A stretch of 64,000 nt of DNA from an uncultured Elusimicrobia bacterium (lineage in GTDB: Bacteria; Elusimicrobiota; Elusimicrobia; UBA1565; UBA9628), in contig CAIKVT010000055.1 of the NCBI GenBank assembly GCA_903830945.1, forward strand, positions 1 through 64,000, in the 5' to 3' direction. The notes under the pieces are model-generated. The model ran no database searches. It was not told the DNA's origin and was given only the letters and a program-made list of their open reading frames with translations. How positions within the stretch are numbered: position 1 is the stretch's first letter; the number at the start of each line of letters is the position of its first letter. Positions 44,352 to 51,814 of this stretch are shown here, one piece after another. A program made the position numbers and the translations under genes.

Positions 44352-44987
44352 CTATACGATATAGGCCAGATCCCCATTCTTGACGCCGGCGGCGTTGGCC
44401 TCGTCGGTGTCCAGATGCAGCGCCAAACTAAATTTATCCGACACCCGCACGATCGCACCTTCAAAAACCGTCTCGCGCTGCCCGCCCCGCCCCACGCGCA
44501 CCCGTACGGTCTCGCCGTTGGCAAGGCCAATGGCGCCCGCATCGCCGGGAGCGCAATGCAGGTGCCTCCGGGCCAGGATGAGCCCCTCCCGCAACTCGAC
44601 GGACCCCGCGGGCCCCACGAGCGTCAAGGCCGCCGACCCTACCAGGTCCCCGGACTCGCGCACCGGCGGCTGGGCGCCCAGCGTGATGGCCTCGGTCCAG
44701 GACACCTCGATCTGGGTCTTGGATCGGAAAGGCCCGAGGAGCCGAACGCCCTTGATGCTCCCCTTGGCACCCATGACGTCCATCTTCTCGTGGGACGCGA
44801 ACTGGCCAGGCTGGGAAAGGTCGCGAAATCTGGAAAGAACAGCTCCTTTTCCAAAAAGGGTCTCAAAATGCTCCTTCGTGACATGCGCGTGCCGGTTGGA
44901 CACGCCGATAGGGACAGGGGTCTTCGAACGCCGCAGACGCTTCTCGATCTCCACGGCCAGCCCCTGAACCAACTCGGCATTTTCCAT
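44352..44987 (-). CDS. pduL: PduL-type phosphate propanoyl/acetyltransferase
   Basis: A 211-residue zinc-dependent phosphotransacylase that converts acetyl-CoA and phosphate to acetyl phosphate, recycling CoA inside the shell. It begins MENAELVQGLAVEIEKRLRR (encapsulation helix), then VPIGVSNRHAHVTKEH with metal ligands His33, His35 and His40, and RRHLHCAPGDA with His142 and His144. The ATG at 44987 gives the typical 210-residue length and lies 7 bp after the tpiA stop; the frame upstream overlaps tpiA and is rejected. Confidence 0.95.
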   Translation of the reverse strand: MENAELVQGLAVEIEKRLRRSKTPVPIGVSNRHAHVTKEHFETLFGKGAVLSRFRDLSQPGQFASHEKMDVMGAKGSIKGVRLLGPFRSKTQIEVSWTEAITLGAQPPVRESGDLVGSAALTLVGPAGSVELREGLILARRHLHCAPGDAGAIGLANGETVRVRVGRGGQRETVFEGAIVRVSDKFSLALHLDTDEANAAGVKNGDLAYIV

Positions 44988-44994
44988 CAGGGAT

Positions 44995-45771
44995 CTAAGC
45001 CTTGGCCTCGACCTGGAACCGGGCGATACGCGCGAAGGCGGGCGCCTTGAGGCTGGCACCGCCCACTAAAGCGCCGTCCAAGTCCGGCTGGGCCATGAGG
45101 TTGTCCACGTTCTCGGCCGTGACCGAGCCTCCGTAAAGGAGGCGCAGTCCGGCAGCGAATCCCTCGCCGTAGAGCTTGGCGGCCTGCTTGCGCAGAAAAA
45201 GATGAGCCTCCTGGGCCTGGGCAGGAGTCGCGGTGACGCCGGTGCCGATGGCCCATACAGGCTCGTAAGCAACGACGACCGAGGACACATCCGCGGGCGC
45301 GAAGCCCTTCAAGCCGCCGGCCATCTGGGTCTCCAGAACCCGAAAGGTCTGATTGGACTGACGCTCGTCGAGGGTCTCGCCCACGCAGACGATGGGGATG
45401 AGCTTGGCGGCCAGAGCGGCCTTGAGCTTTCTGTTGACCGCCTCATCCGTATCGCCGAAGAGGCGCCGGCGCTCGGAATGTCCAATGATGACGTGCGTGG
45501 CGCCTGCGTCGACGAGTTGCCCAGCGGAGACCTCTCCGGTGAAAGCGCCCTGCGGCTCCCAATAAAGGTTCTGCCCCCCCAACCGCACATGGGTGCCTTT
45601 GACGACCGCGGAGACGACCGTCAAGGCGGTGAACGGCACGCAGACCGCCACCTCGGCCGGAGAATCCTTTGTGGCGTCGCACACCGCCTTAGCCAGATCC
45701 ACGGATTGGGCCAAGGTCAAGTGCATCTTCCAATTGCCTGCGATCAACGGCCGCCTGATGGGAGAGGTCAT
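44995..45771 (-). CDS. tpiA: Triose-phosphate isomerase
   Basis: A 258-residue TIM-barrel enzyme with Lys15 (AGNWKMH), the catalytic His in IIGHSERR and Glu in [11 protein letters not shown] all intact. As first gene of the operon it would pull glyceraldehyde 3-phosphate from the aldolase into dihydroxyacetone phosphate. No encapsulation peptide is seen, so it probably works in the cytoplasm. It may be the only triose-phosphate isomerase of the cell. AAAGGGG precedes the ATG; a 19-bp palindrome lies just upstream. Confidence 0.96.
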   Translation of the reverse strand: MTSPIRRPLIAGNWKMHLTLAQSVDLAKAVCDATKDSPAEVAVCVPFTALTVVSAVVKGTHVRLGGQNLYWEPQGAFTGEVSAGQLVDAGATHVIIGHSERRRLFGDTDEAVNRKLKAALAAKLIPIVCVGETLDERQSNQTFRVLETQMAGGLKGFAPADVSSVVVAYEPVWAIGTGVTATPAQAQEAHLFLRKQAAKLYGEGFAAGLRLLYGGSVTAENVDNLMAQPDLDGALVGGASLKAPAFARIARFQVEAKA

Positions 45772-45788
45772 AAGTAGAATCCCCTTTG

Positions 45789-45807
45789 TGTGGCCATTTT
45801 GGCCACA
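45789..45807. promoter_or_regulatory. 19-bp palindrome, candidate operator of the BMC operon
   Basis: TGTGGCCA-TTT-TGGCCACA, two perfect 8-bp arms with a 3-bp spacer, 18-36 bp before the tpiA ATG. There is no U-tract on either side, so it is not a terminator. It sits where a repressor would block transcription or where an early leader would fold. TTGATT and AT-rich candidate promoter elements lie just upstream on the minus strand. The regulator is unknown. Confidence 0.65.
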
Positions 45808-45848
45808 TATTGCGAATCAATTTATCTTAGAAGAATCAGCGACGGAAG

Positions 45849-46445
45849 TCAATACTGGGAAAAAGGCATGACAAATTCGCCCAAGGTACCCGGATGATAG
45901 TTCTCCTTCTGATGGGACCTGGGGCTCCTCTTGATGCGAACCGCATAGACACCCGCCTGGCGCGCGTCCATGATAAAAGAATCGCCGTCAGCAAAGACCA
46001 GGACGAAATTGCTCTTCTCCAGGAAGTTCTTCTTATCCCCACGGTCCGCGGCGAAGAAAAATAATGTCTTGGGCGTCAGCCGCCGCCACTCCTTGCGCAA
46101 AGCCTCCCCATCCGTAGATGGCCGGTCGGCGATGATGGCGACCTTGAAGCCGAACAATCGGAACGCCCAGGCCGCCCCTTGGGCCAGGAACTTGGGCTGC
46201 TCGATGTCATAGCTGCGGTTGACCACGGACCAGAATTGGGGCGTAAAGGGTTGCTGGACGCTCGCGAAAGCCTTGACATAGGCCGGCGTGGAGAAGACCA
46301 GGCCGTCGTCGTATTCAAAAGCCACGGCTAGCCTGGTGATGGTCGCCAGGCTGAAGATCAGCCCCCAGCAGCTCATCAAAGCCAGAATCTTCTTGGTGGT
46401 GGTCCAGGCGGCTTCGGTTTTGGCGCGGACGGATTTCAAGACCAT
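45849..46445 (-). CDS. AphA-like class B acid phosphatase homologue with altered nucleophile
   Basis: A 198-residue protein with one N-terminal membrane anchor (about 19-41) and a HAD IIIB fold like AphA. Alignment from memory: AphA motif FDIDDT corresponds to FEYDDG (43-48), so the nucleophilic Asp is Glu44 while Asp46 remains; motif II VTGR is IADR (105-108); motif IV YGDSDND is FADGDS (151-156); the C-terminus G-E-F/E-V and final Tyr match. Activity is therefore doubtful. It ends the phosphatase operon, 78 bp before tpiA. Confidence 0.7.
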   Translation of the reverse strand: MVLKSVRAKTEAAWTTTKKILALMSCWGLIFSLATITRLAVAFEYDDGLVFSTPAYVKAFASVQQPFTPQFWSVVNRSYDIEQPKFLAQGAAWAFRLFGFKVAIIADRPSTDGEALRKEWRRLTPKTLFFFAADRGDKKNFLEKSNFVLVFADGDSFIMDARQAGVYAVRIKRSPRSHQKENYHPGTLGEFVMPFSQY

Positions 46446-46446
46446 A

Positions 46447-48012
46447 TCAATCTCCCAGAAGAACCAAACGGTCGGCGGGCGGAGGCAAGATCCGGGGCTT
46501 CTTCAACGCGCACCCCTGCATCACGTCCCGCATCGTCGTGTTGGTGAAATCTTTGCTCACGGCCGCGGCGAAAGCCGTGTACCCGTCGCCGCCCTTGACC
46601 AGGAAATCGACGGTAGCCACCGTATACGTAGACTCATCGACCAACTCTTTGCCGGATATGCGGACCGACTCCAGGCGATGACCCGGCGGCGCGTGACGAT
46701 GGAAAGTCACGCGCGCTCCAGAGATCTGACCCATACGGGCCATGCCAACGGCTTGATCCAGCAAGGACTTGACATTTTTGCCCTTCATGACCAGCTTGAC
46801 CATTTTGTTGCCGTATGGCGCCGCGTAGAAAAGACTCCGCAAAGTCACAGGCCCAGCCGGGATGTCGTTGCGAAAAACCCCGCCGTTCTGGAGCGCCAGG
46901 TCCGTGCCGGCCCAATCCCGCTCGCAATCAGTCACCCAGTCGCCCAAGGCAGACTCGCCGTCTCGATTGCGCGTCAAGGCGACCACAGCCGTCGCCACCA
47001 CCACGTCGTAGAGGCGCTGGACGTCCCGGGAGATCTTGGCCACGGCCTCGACCACGACCGGAGCAGATCCGGTCACGTCCAGCCAGAGCTCCACAATCCG
47101 GGCCGAGGACTGAACCACTTTCTTGGTCCCTGGATCGATCTCCAATGTGACCTCGCCTACGCAGGTCAAGTCCGCTCCCGCCTGCACGATCAGGGTGCCG
47201 TGAGTCTCATCGCGCACACCCCTCTCCAAAACCGTATGGGTATGGCCGCCCACGATGAGGTCGATACCCTCGACCTGCGCGGCCAGAGTCCGATCTCCTT
47301 CGAAAGCCGGGCCGCTCGGCGATTCAAACCCTTGATGCGTCAAAGCGATGATGACCGTAGCACCCTGGTCGCGCAGGGCCGCGACCGCGCCGCGGGCCTC
47401 GTCTATGCCTCGGCGAAAGGTCAAGCCGGCGATGCTCTCCGGCATGGTGCCCGTCTCCATGCGGGTGCTCAGCAGGCCGAAAATGCCGATCTTGACACCG
47501 GCCACGTCCTTGACGACCCAGGGCTTGCACTCAGACGCGTGCTGGGCCACGGAATGATAGACGTTCGCGCACAAGACCGGAGCCTTGAGCTCCTGGATCA
47601 TCTCCTGGAGATTCTTCTCCCCGTTGTCGAATTCGTGATTGCCCACTTCCAAAGCATCGTAGCCCACCGCGTTGAACACGCCGGCCAGGGCTTGGCCCCC
47701 GCGCAGGGCGCCTTCGGGGGTTCCCTGGAACCAGTCGCCGGCATCCAAAAGAATCTTTGGGCCTTTGACCTTCTTAACGTAAGCGGCCAAGGCCGCGGCG
47801 CCGCCGATGAGACGCTGGGGATCTTTCTCGTAAAAGACCGCGGGCCGGGGCATGATCCCGCCGTGGATGTCATTGGTGTGCAGAACGGTGATACGGATGT
47901 TCACGGCGCTGACCGGCACGGCCGCGATCTGGATTCCCAGCGCCGCCACAACCCCCCACGCGAGCCGTTTCAGGCCCGACTCGCGCAGGCAGTCCGATGT
48001 CACGGCTTCCAT
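46447..48012 (-). CDS. Exported 5'-nucleotidase/UshA-type metallophosphatase
   Basis: A 521-residue secreted enzyme. Signal peptide at residues 14-36 (cleavage near PVSA). The metallophosphatase domain (38-320) has LHTNDIHGG (44-52), GDWFQGTP, GNHEFDNG and GGHTHTVLE; the C-terminal 5_nucleotid_C domain (about 345-510) binds the substrate (ALQNGGVFRNDIPAG, VDFLVKGGDGY). Substrates are probably 5'-nucleotides, giving nucleoside plus phosphate in the periplasm. Its ATG overlaps the stop of the P4-like gene. Confidence 0.93.
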   Translation of the reverse strand: MEAVTSDCLRESGLKRLAWGVVAALGIQIAAVPVSAVNIRITVLHTNDIHGGIMPRPAVFYEKDPQRLIGGAAALAAYVKKVKGPKILLDAGDWFQGTPEGALRGGQALAGVFNAVGYDALEVGNHEFDNGEKNLQEMIQELKAPVLCANVYHSVAQHASECKPWVVKDVAGVKIGIFGLLSTRMETGTMPESIAGLTFRRGIDEARGAVAALRDQGATVIIALTHQGFESPSGPAFEGDRTLAAQVEGIDLIVGGHTHTVLERGVRDETHGTLIVQAGADLTCVGEVTLEIDPGTKKVVQSSARIVELWLDVTGSAPVVVEAVAKISRDVQRLYDVVVATAVVALTRNRDGESALGDWVTDCERDWAGTDLALQNGGVFRNDIPAGPVTLRSLFYAAPYGNKMVKLVMKGKNVKSLLDQAVGMARMGQISGARVTFHRHAPPGHRLESVRISGKELVDESTYTVATVDFLVKGGDGYTAFAAAVSKDFTNTTMRDVMQGCALKKPRILPPPADRLVLLGD

Positions 48013-48834
48013 TGGCGCAGCAGCGCCTTGCGGAGCTTGTTCTGCTCCTCCGCAGGAACACCCTTCTTGTTATCCTTGATCGCCTTCTCCCAGGCGCCGT
48101 ACATCGGGTTGGGCAGCACGATGAACCGCTTGCCCCACTCGTCCTTGTGCGCGTCGGAGATCCGATATCGCTCCTCGATCGGCTTCTGGTAGATGCTGAT
48201 CGGATAATCCTCGAGGTTGTCGCCTACGTACGCCACGAGATGGTACTTCTCCTCCAGGGCCATCTGGCGGGGCTGCTTGTCGTCGCTGGCCCCTTTCTGC
48301 CTGTAAACCACATGCTCGGCGTCGACGGATGGGTAGCCCAGCTTCTTCAGGTTGTCCAAGGTCCCCTGATACTCGAGGTCGACCTTGCGATTGGTGACAT
48401 AGTAGGTCTCCACGCCCTTGGAGGCCGCGTAAGTAAGGAATTCCACCGCTCCGGGAATGGCTTTGCCGCTGGCGCTGGCCACCCAGTCATACCACTGGCT
48501 CGGATACTCGAGGTCCTTGCCGATCATGTAGGCCTCATACTCATTAGCCTGGATCGTGGTTTCGTCGCCGTCTACGATGACGATCCTTTTCTTGTCCGTC
48601 TTGACCTCGGCCAAGTCCTTGTCCAGCATCATCCGGGCCATGTTGTAGGCTTGCTGGCAAAGAGCGCGATACTCCGCGGACGTCTGGACCCATAAGGTCG
48701 CCATGACGAGTTGCTCGTTGAGGTCTTTCAACGAGTAGGGTTTCTCGACCGGGATGGTCTGCGCCCGGACCGGAAAGCCGACCGTCAGACAGGCCGCGAA
48801 GAAAACGGCCGAGTAAAGAACTTTGCATTTTTTC
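48000..48834 (-). CDS. HAD-type acid phosphatase, lipoprotein e(P4) 5'-nucleotidase family
   Basis: A 278-residue exported phosphatase. A signal peptide (residues 1-25) has FAAC, a weak lipobox, or may be cut after VRA. The HAD motifs are intact: VIVDGDETT with Asp89 and Asp91, YYVTNR (145-150) and YVGDNLEDY. Class C enzymes of this family dephosphorylate nucleoside monophosphates including NMN. The GTG start (first base 48836) is chosen because AAGGAGG lies seven bases upstream. First gene of the operon that continues with the UshA-type enzyme. Confidence 0.88.
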
Positions 48835-48869
48835 ACAATATCGCCTCCTTCTCAAATCCCTGAAGCGCC

Positions 48870-48893
48870 AGGCCTGCAGCCTAGCGCAGGCCT
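48870..48893. repeat. 8-bp inverted repeat in the leader of the phosphatase operon
   Basis: AGGCCTGC at 48870-48877 and GCAGGCCT at 48886-48893 with an 8-bp spacer. It directly follows the -10 box on the minus strand, so it overlaps the expected transcription start and could be an operator or a leader hairpin. Confidence 0.7.
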
Positions 48894-48922
48894 ATAATAT
48901 CACACTGCTGCGCCTTGAACAA
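48894..48922 (-). promoter_or_regulatory. Candidate sigma-70 promoter of the phosphatase operon
   Basis: Read on the minus strand: -35 TTGTTC (48917-48922), 17-bp spacer, -10 TATTAT (48894-48899). It lies about 60 bp before the GTG start of the first phosphatase gene. The same sequence holds TATAAT on the plus strand (48893-48898), but no -35 box fits that direction. The rest of the 295-bp gap to tldD shows nothing I can support. Confidence 0.6.
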
Positions 48923-49131
48923 CTTTACCCAACGCCCCCAAAGGCCTCCGTGACAGCGTCAGCCGCGCCGAACCGGAAAGCCTCAAGCAATAAAGTGCTC
49001 CATCTCCTCGACATCGAGTGGGATTGTACCTTAAATCGACGGAATGTGAAAAACAAACCCAGAAACCTCTCAGGACGGGCCCCTGGGCGGACCCCTTTCT
49101 CCCGGTAAGCAGAAATGATACCTTTGACCTG

Positions 49132-50538
49132 ATGCTGGTTGACAGCCTGGACGCGGTCTCGTTGGACGAGCTGGCGCGCTGTGTGCGCGGCGCCGATTAC
49201 GGCGAAGTCTTCCTGGAACAATCCGAGAGCGCGTCCGTGAGATTCGAGGACTCCCGCGTCGAAGATCTCGCCGCCGGCACGGAGCGCGGCACCGGCCTAC
49301 GCTTCCTGCGCCGACAGGACCGGTCTGTCTCGAAGTCCCCGGTGGAGACCCTGCAAGGCAGCGCCAACTCACTGTCCTGCGGACAGGCCTTGCGCTTGCG
49401 CGAGGCCCTACTGGGCCCCGGCCCCGCTCCCGCGCCGGTCCCTCTGGAGCCGGCGCGGATCTGGCGCGTCCCCATGCGCACCGACCCACGCACGGTCCCT
49501 CTCGACGACAAGATCGCCCTCCTTAAAAGCGTCGACCAGGCCGTGCGCTCGAATTTTCCCCACATCCGCCAGGTGACGCTCGCCTACGGAGAAGGCCGCA
49601 AAGAGGTACTCCTGATCAACAGCGAAGGCGCCTATTGCCGCGCCTCGCGCGCGGCGGTGCTGCTGTCCATTAACATCGTAGCCGAAAAAGACGGCAATCT
49701 GCAGACCGGACAAGCCGTGGTGGGCGGACTCAAGGGCTATGAGCTGCTCGCGGATATTCGACCGCTGGCCGCGGCCAAGGCCGCGGCGGCGCGGGCTCTG
49801 GCCAAGCTCGACGCCCCCAAGACCCATGCCGGCGAGATGCCGGTCGTAATCTCCGCCCGGGCCGGCGGCACCCTTATCCATGAAGCCATCGGCCATTCCC
49901 TCGAGGCGGACCTGGTCCAGGAAGGGACCTCTCCCGCCTACCAGGGCAAGATCGGGTCGCGCGTGGCGCCGGAGAACATCACGATCATCGATGACCCGAC
50001 CATCCCCTGCTGTCGAGGCAGCTTCGGGTTCGATGACGAAGGCGTGCCGGCCCAGGCCACGGTCTTGGTCCGCGACGGCATCCTCGTCGATTACCTCTAC
50101 GACCGCGTCAGCGCTTTAAAGGAGGGCCGCCCTTCCAACGGCCACGGCCGGCGCGAATCCTTCCAATGCCGTCCCATCCCCCGGATGTCCAACCTCTACA
50201 TCGCACCAGGCCGAGACGACCCGCAGGAGATACTGCGCAGCCTCAAGGCCGGAATATTCGTCACCCGCATGGGCGGCGGCCAGGTCAACACGGCCACGGG
50301 TGAGTTCGTCTTCGAGGTGGACGAAGGTTACTGGGTGGAGGACGGGGTCATCCGCCATCTCGTGCGCGACGCCAACCTCATGGGCGTAGGCTCCGAGACC
50401 CTAGCCGCCATCGACCGGGTCGGCTGGGACATCGGCTGGGGCATCGGCACCTGCGGCAAGGACGGACAGGGAGTACCGGTCTCGGACGGTATGCCCACCA
50501 TCCGCATCCCCAACATGCTCATCGGCGGCCAGAACTAG
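49132..50538 (+). CDS. tldD: TldD-family metalloprotease
   Basis: A 468-residue TldD/PmbA-superfamily protease with the metal motif HEAIGH (250-255) in GGTLIHEAIGHSLEAD. Other TldD marks are the C-terminal GTCGKDGQ and MSNLYIAPG. TldD normally works as a heterodimer with TldE (PmbA) to cut unfolded peptides or process modified peptides; TldE carries no metal motif, and no such gene follows here. The start at 49132 is the first Met before similarity begins; it has no good ribosome-binding site, so an earlier start at 49018 cannot be ruled out. Confidence 0.92.
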   Translation: MLVDSLDAVSLDELARCVRGADYGEVFLEQSESASVRFEDSRVEDLAAGTERGTGLRFLRRQDRSVSKSPVETLQGSANSLSCGQALRLREALLGPGPAPAPVPLEPARIWRVPMRTDPRTVPLDDKIALLKSVDQAVRSNFPHIRQVTLAYGEGRKEVLLINSEGAYCRASRAAVLLSINIVAEKDGNLQTGQAVVGGLKGYELLADIRPLAAAKAAAARALAKLDAPKTHAGEMPVVISARAGGTLIHEAIGHSLEADLVQEGTSPAYQGKIGSRVAPENITIIDDPTIPCCRGSFGFDDEGVPAQATVLVRDGILVDYLYDRVSALKEGRPSNGHGRRESFQCRPIPRMSNLYIAPGRDDPQEILRSLKAGIFVTRMGGGQVNTATGEFVFEVDEGYWVEDGVIRHLVRDANLMGVGSETLAAIDRVGWDIGWGIGTCGKDGQGVPVSDGMPTIRIPNMLIGGQN

Positions 50539-50549
50539 AGAGAAAAAGA

Positions 50550-50984
50550 ATGCCCATGGGCAGATCAAAAGCAGCAGTCGCGGTCCTGGCGCTGGGATTG
50601 GGCGCCTGCCGCAGCACAGCGCCGGTCAAGGAGAAGGCTATGCTGGAATGGAAGGGACAGTTCGCCAGCGTGCTCCAAGGCGCGCAGCGGGTCATCGAGT
50701 CCACGGCGCAATGGAAAACGCTATGGTCCGAGATCGGCCAGGCCGCGCCGGCCGCGCCGGACTTCAAATCATCTTTCGCGGTCGCCGTCTTCCTTGGGCA
50801 GCGCAATACGGGCGGCTACCGCGTCGAGTGGCTGCAACCCGACGCCTCCGGCGCGGCCACCGTGGTAAGATATAAAGAGATGACGCCACAGGGCATCACG
50901 ATGCAGGTTATGACCCAACCGTACGCCGTCAAGGTCTTCCCGCGGGGCCAGCGCCAGATCAAGGTGGAGGCGGCGCAGGATTGA
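50550..50984 (+). CDS. Lipoprotein with PrcB-C-like domain
   Basis: A 144-residue lipoprotein: signal peptide with lipobox LGAC near residue 20. Residues 65-140 (FAVAVFLGQRNTGGYRVEWL; QGITMQVMTQPYAVKVFPRG) match the PrcB_C domain pattern found in the protease-complex subunit of Treponema and many secreted proteins (from memory). 11 bp after tldD, so probably in the same operon. May bind or support an exported protease. Confidence 0.75.
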   Translation: MPMGRSKAAVAVLALGLGACRSTAPVKEKAMLEWKGQFASVLQGAQRVIESTAQWKTLWSEIGQAAPAAPDFKSSFAVAVFLGQRNTGGYRVEWLQPDASGAATVVRYKEMTPQGITMQVMTQPYAVKVFPRGQRQIKVEAAQD

Positions 50985-51814
50985 AAACGATCCCCTGGCG
51001 CGGTGTCACATTCCTAGCGGCAGCGGCATGCGCTTTCAGCGTCGCCGCAGCTGAGATCGGGAAAGATCCGAAAGGACTCGCCGGCAGCGAAGGCACTCCC
51101 GGGCCGAAACCCGGCTGGCTGCGCATGTCGAAATCCCTTCTCTATTACGACGCCGACGGGAACCTCGCCAATGAAATAGGCCTCGGCCGCTGGGAAGAAG
51201 CCTCCGCGACACGGATCAAGGTCAAAGTCATAGACGCCGGAACCTCGCCGGACCATAAGTTCGCGTGGACCCTCGACAGACGCACGACCTGGAACACCCC
51301 CAAGACCAAGATGCTGGAATCCCAACGGAGCCTGCGCTTCTTCGATCCCGACGGTAAGCAACTCTGGGACGAAGATGGGGCGGACTCCGTGCCGGGCAGC
51401 ACGCCGCTGGTCTTCTCGGACGACGGTAAGACCTGCCTGCTCGCGCTGCGGCGTCCCGCGGGCTGGTACGCGCTGGTGAAAACCTATCTAGGGAACACCC
51501 CGTGGGAAGTCGGCCCCTTCCCGAAGCTGGAGGCCCTGCAGATCTCGCCCAATGGCCGCTATGGACTGGCGCGCTGGAACGAGCCGGATAAAAGCGCCGC
51601 GCACAGTTTCCTCGACTTGCGGAGCCTGACCCGCCAGGACGTACCCTCGGACCGTTTCTCCCTAGGCAAGGCCGCGATCGACGACGAGGGCCGCGCCTTC
51701 TCCGGCCCTACGCTCGTATTCTCCTTCACCGGCCCGGCCGCATCCACCGCCGCGACGGCGCCCATGATTTCAACCGCGGCGGCCTCGCCGCCGGAACCCA
51801 AAACCAAGCCATGA
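50981..51814 (+). CDS. Exported protein of unknown function
   Basis: A 277-residue protein with a signal peptide (residues 5-24, cleavage near VAAA). Repeated WD/beta-propeller-like segments (SLLYYDADGNLANEIGLG; SLRFFDPDGKQLWDEDGAD; TPLVFSDDGKTCLLAL; LQISPNGRYGLAR) suggest a small propeller-like beta fold. The C-terminus is Thr/Ala/Pro-rich. The TTG start overlaps the stop of the PrcB-like gene (TTGA). No family recognised. Confidence 0.65.
   Translation: MKTIPWRGVTFLAAAACAFSVAAAEIGKDPKGLAGSEGTPGPKPGWLRMSKSLLYYDADGNLANEIGLGRWEEASATRIKVKVIDAGTSPDHKFAWTLDRRTTWNTPKTKMLESQRSLRFFDPDGKQLWDEDGADSVPGSTPLVFSDDGKTCLLALRRPAGWYALVKTYLGNTPWEVGPFPKLEALQISPNGRYGLARWNEPDKSAAHSFLDLRSLTRQDVPSDRFSLGKAAIDDEGRAFSGPTLVFSFTGPAASTAATAPMISTAAASPPEPKTKP

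Noticed and set aside
45787-45810. Palindrome before tpiA as a transcription terminator of the phosphatase operon
   Set aside because: No T-run follows it on either strand, and it lies only 18 bp before the tpiA start, so operator or leader structure is more likely.
46288-48192. A 634-codon plus-strand frame opposite the nucleotidase genes
   Set aside because: It covers the intact UshA-type metallophosphatase on the other strand and has no motif of its own.
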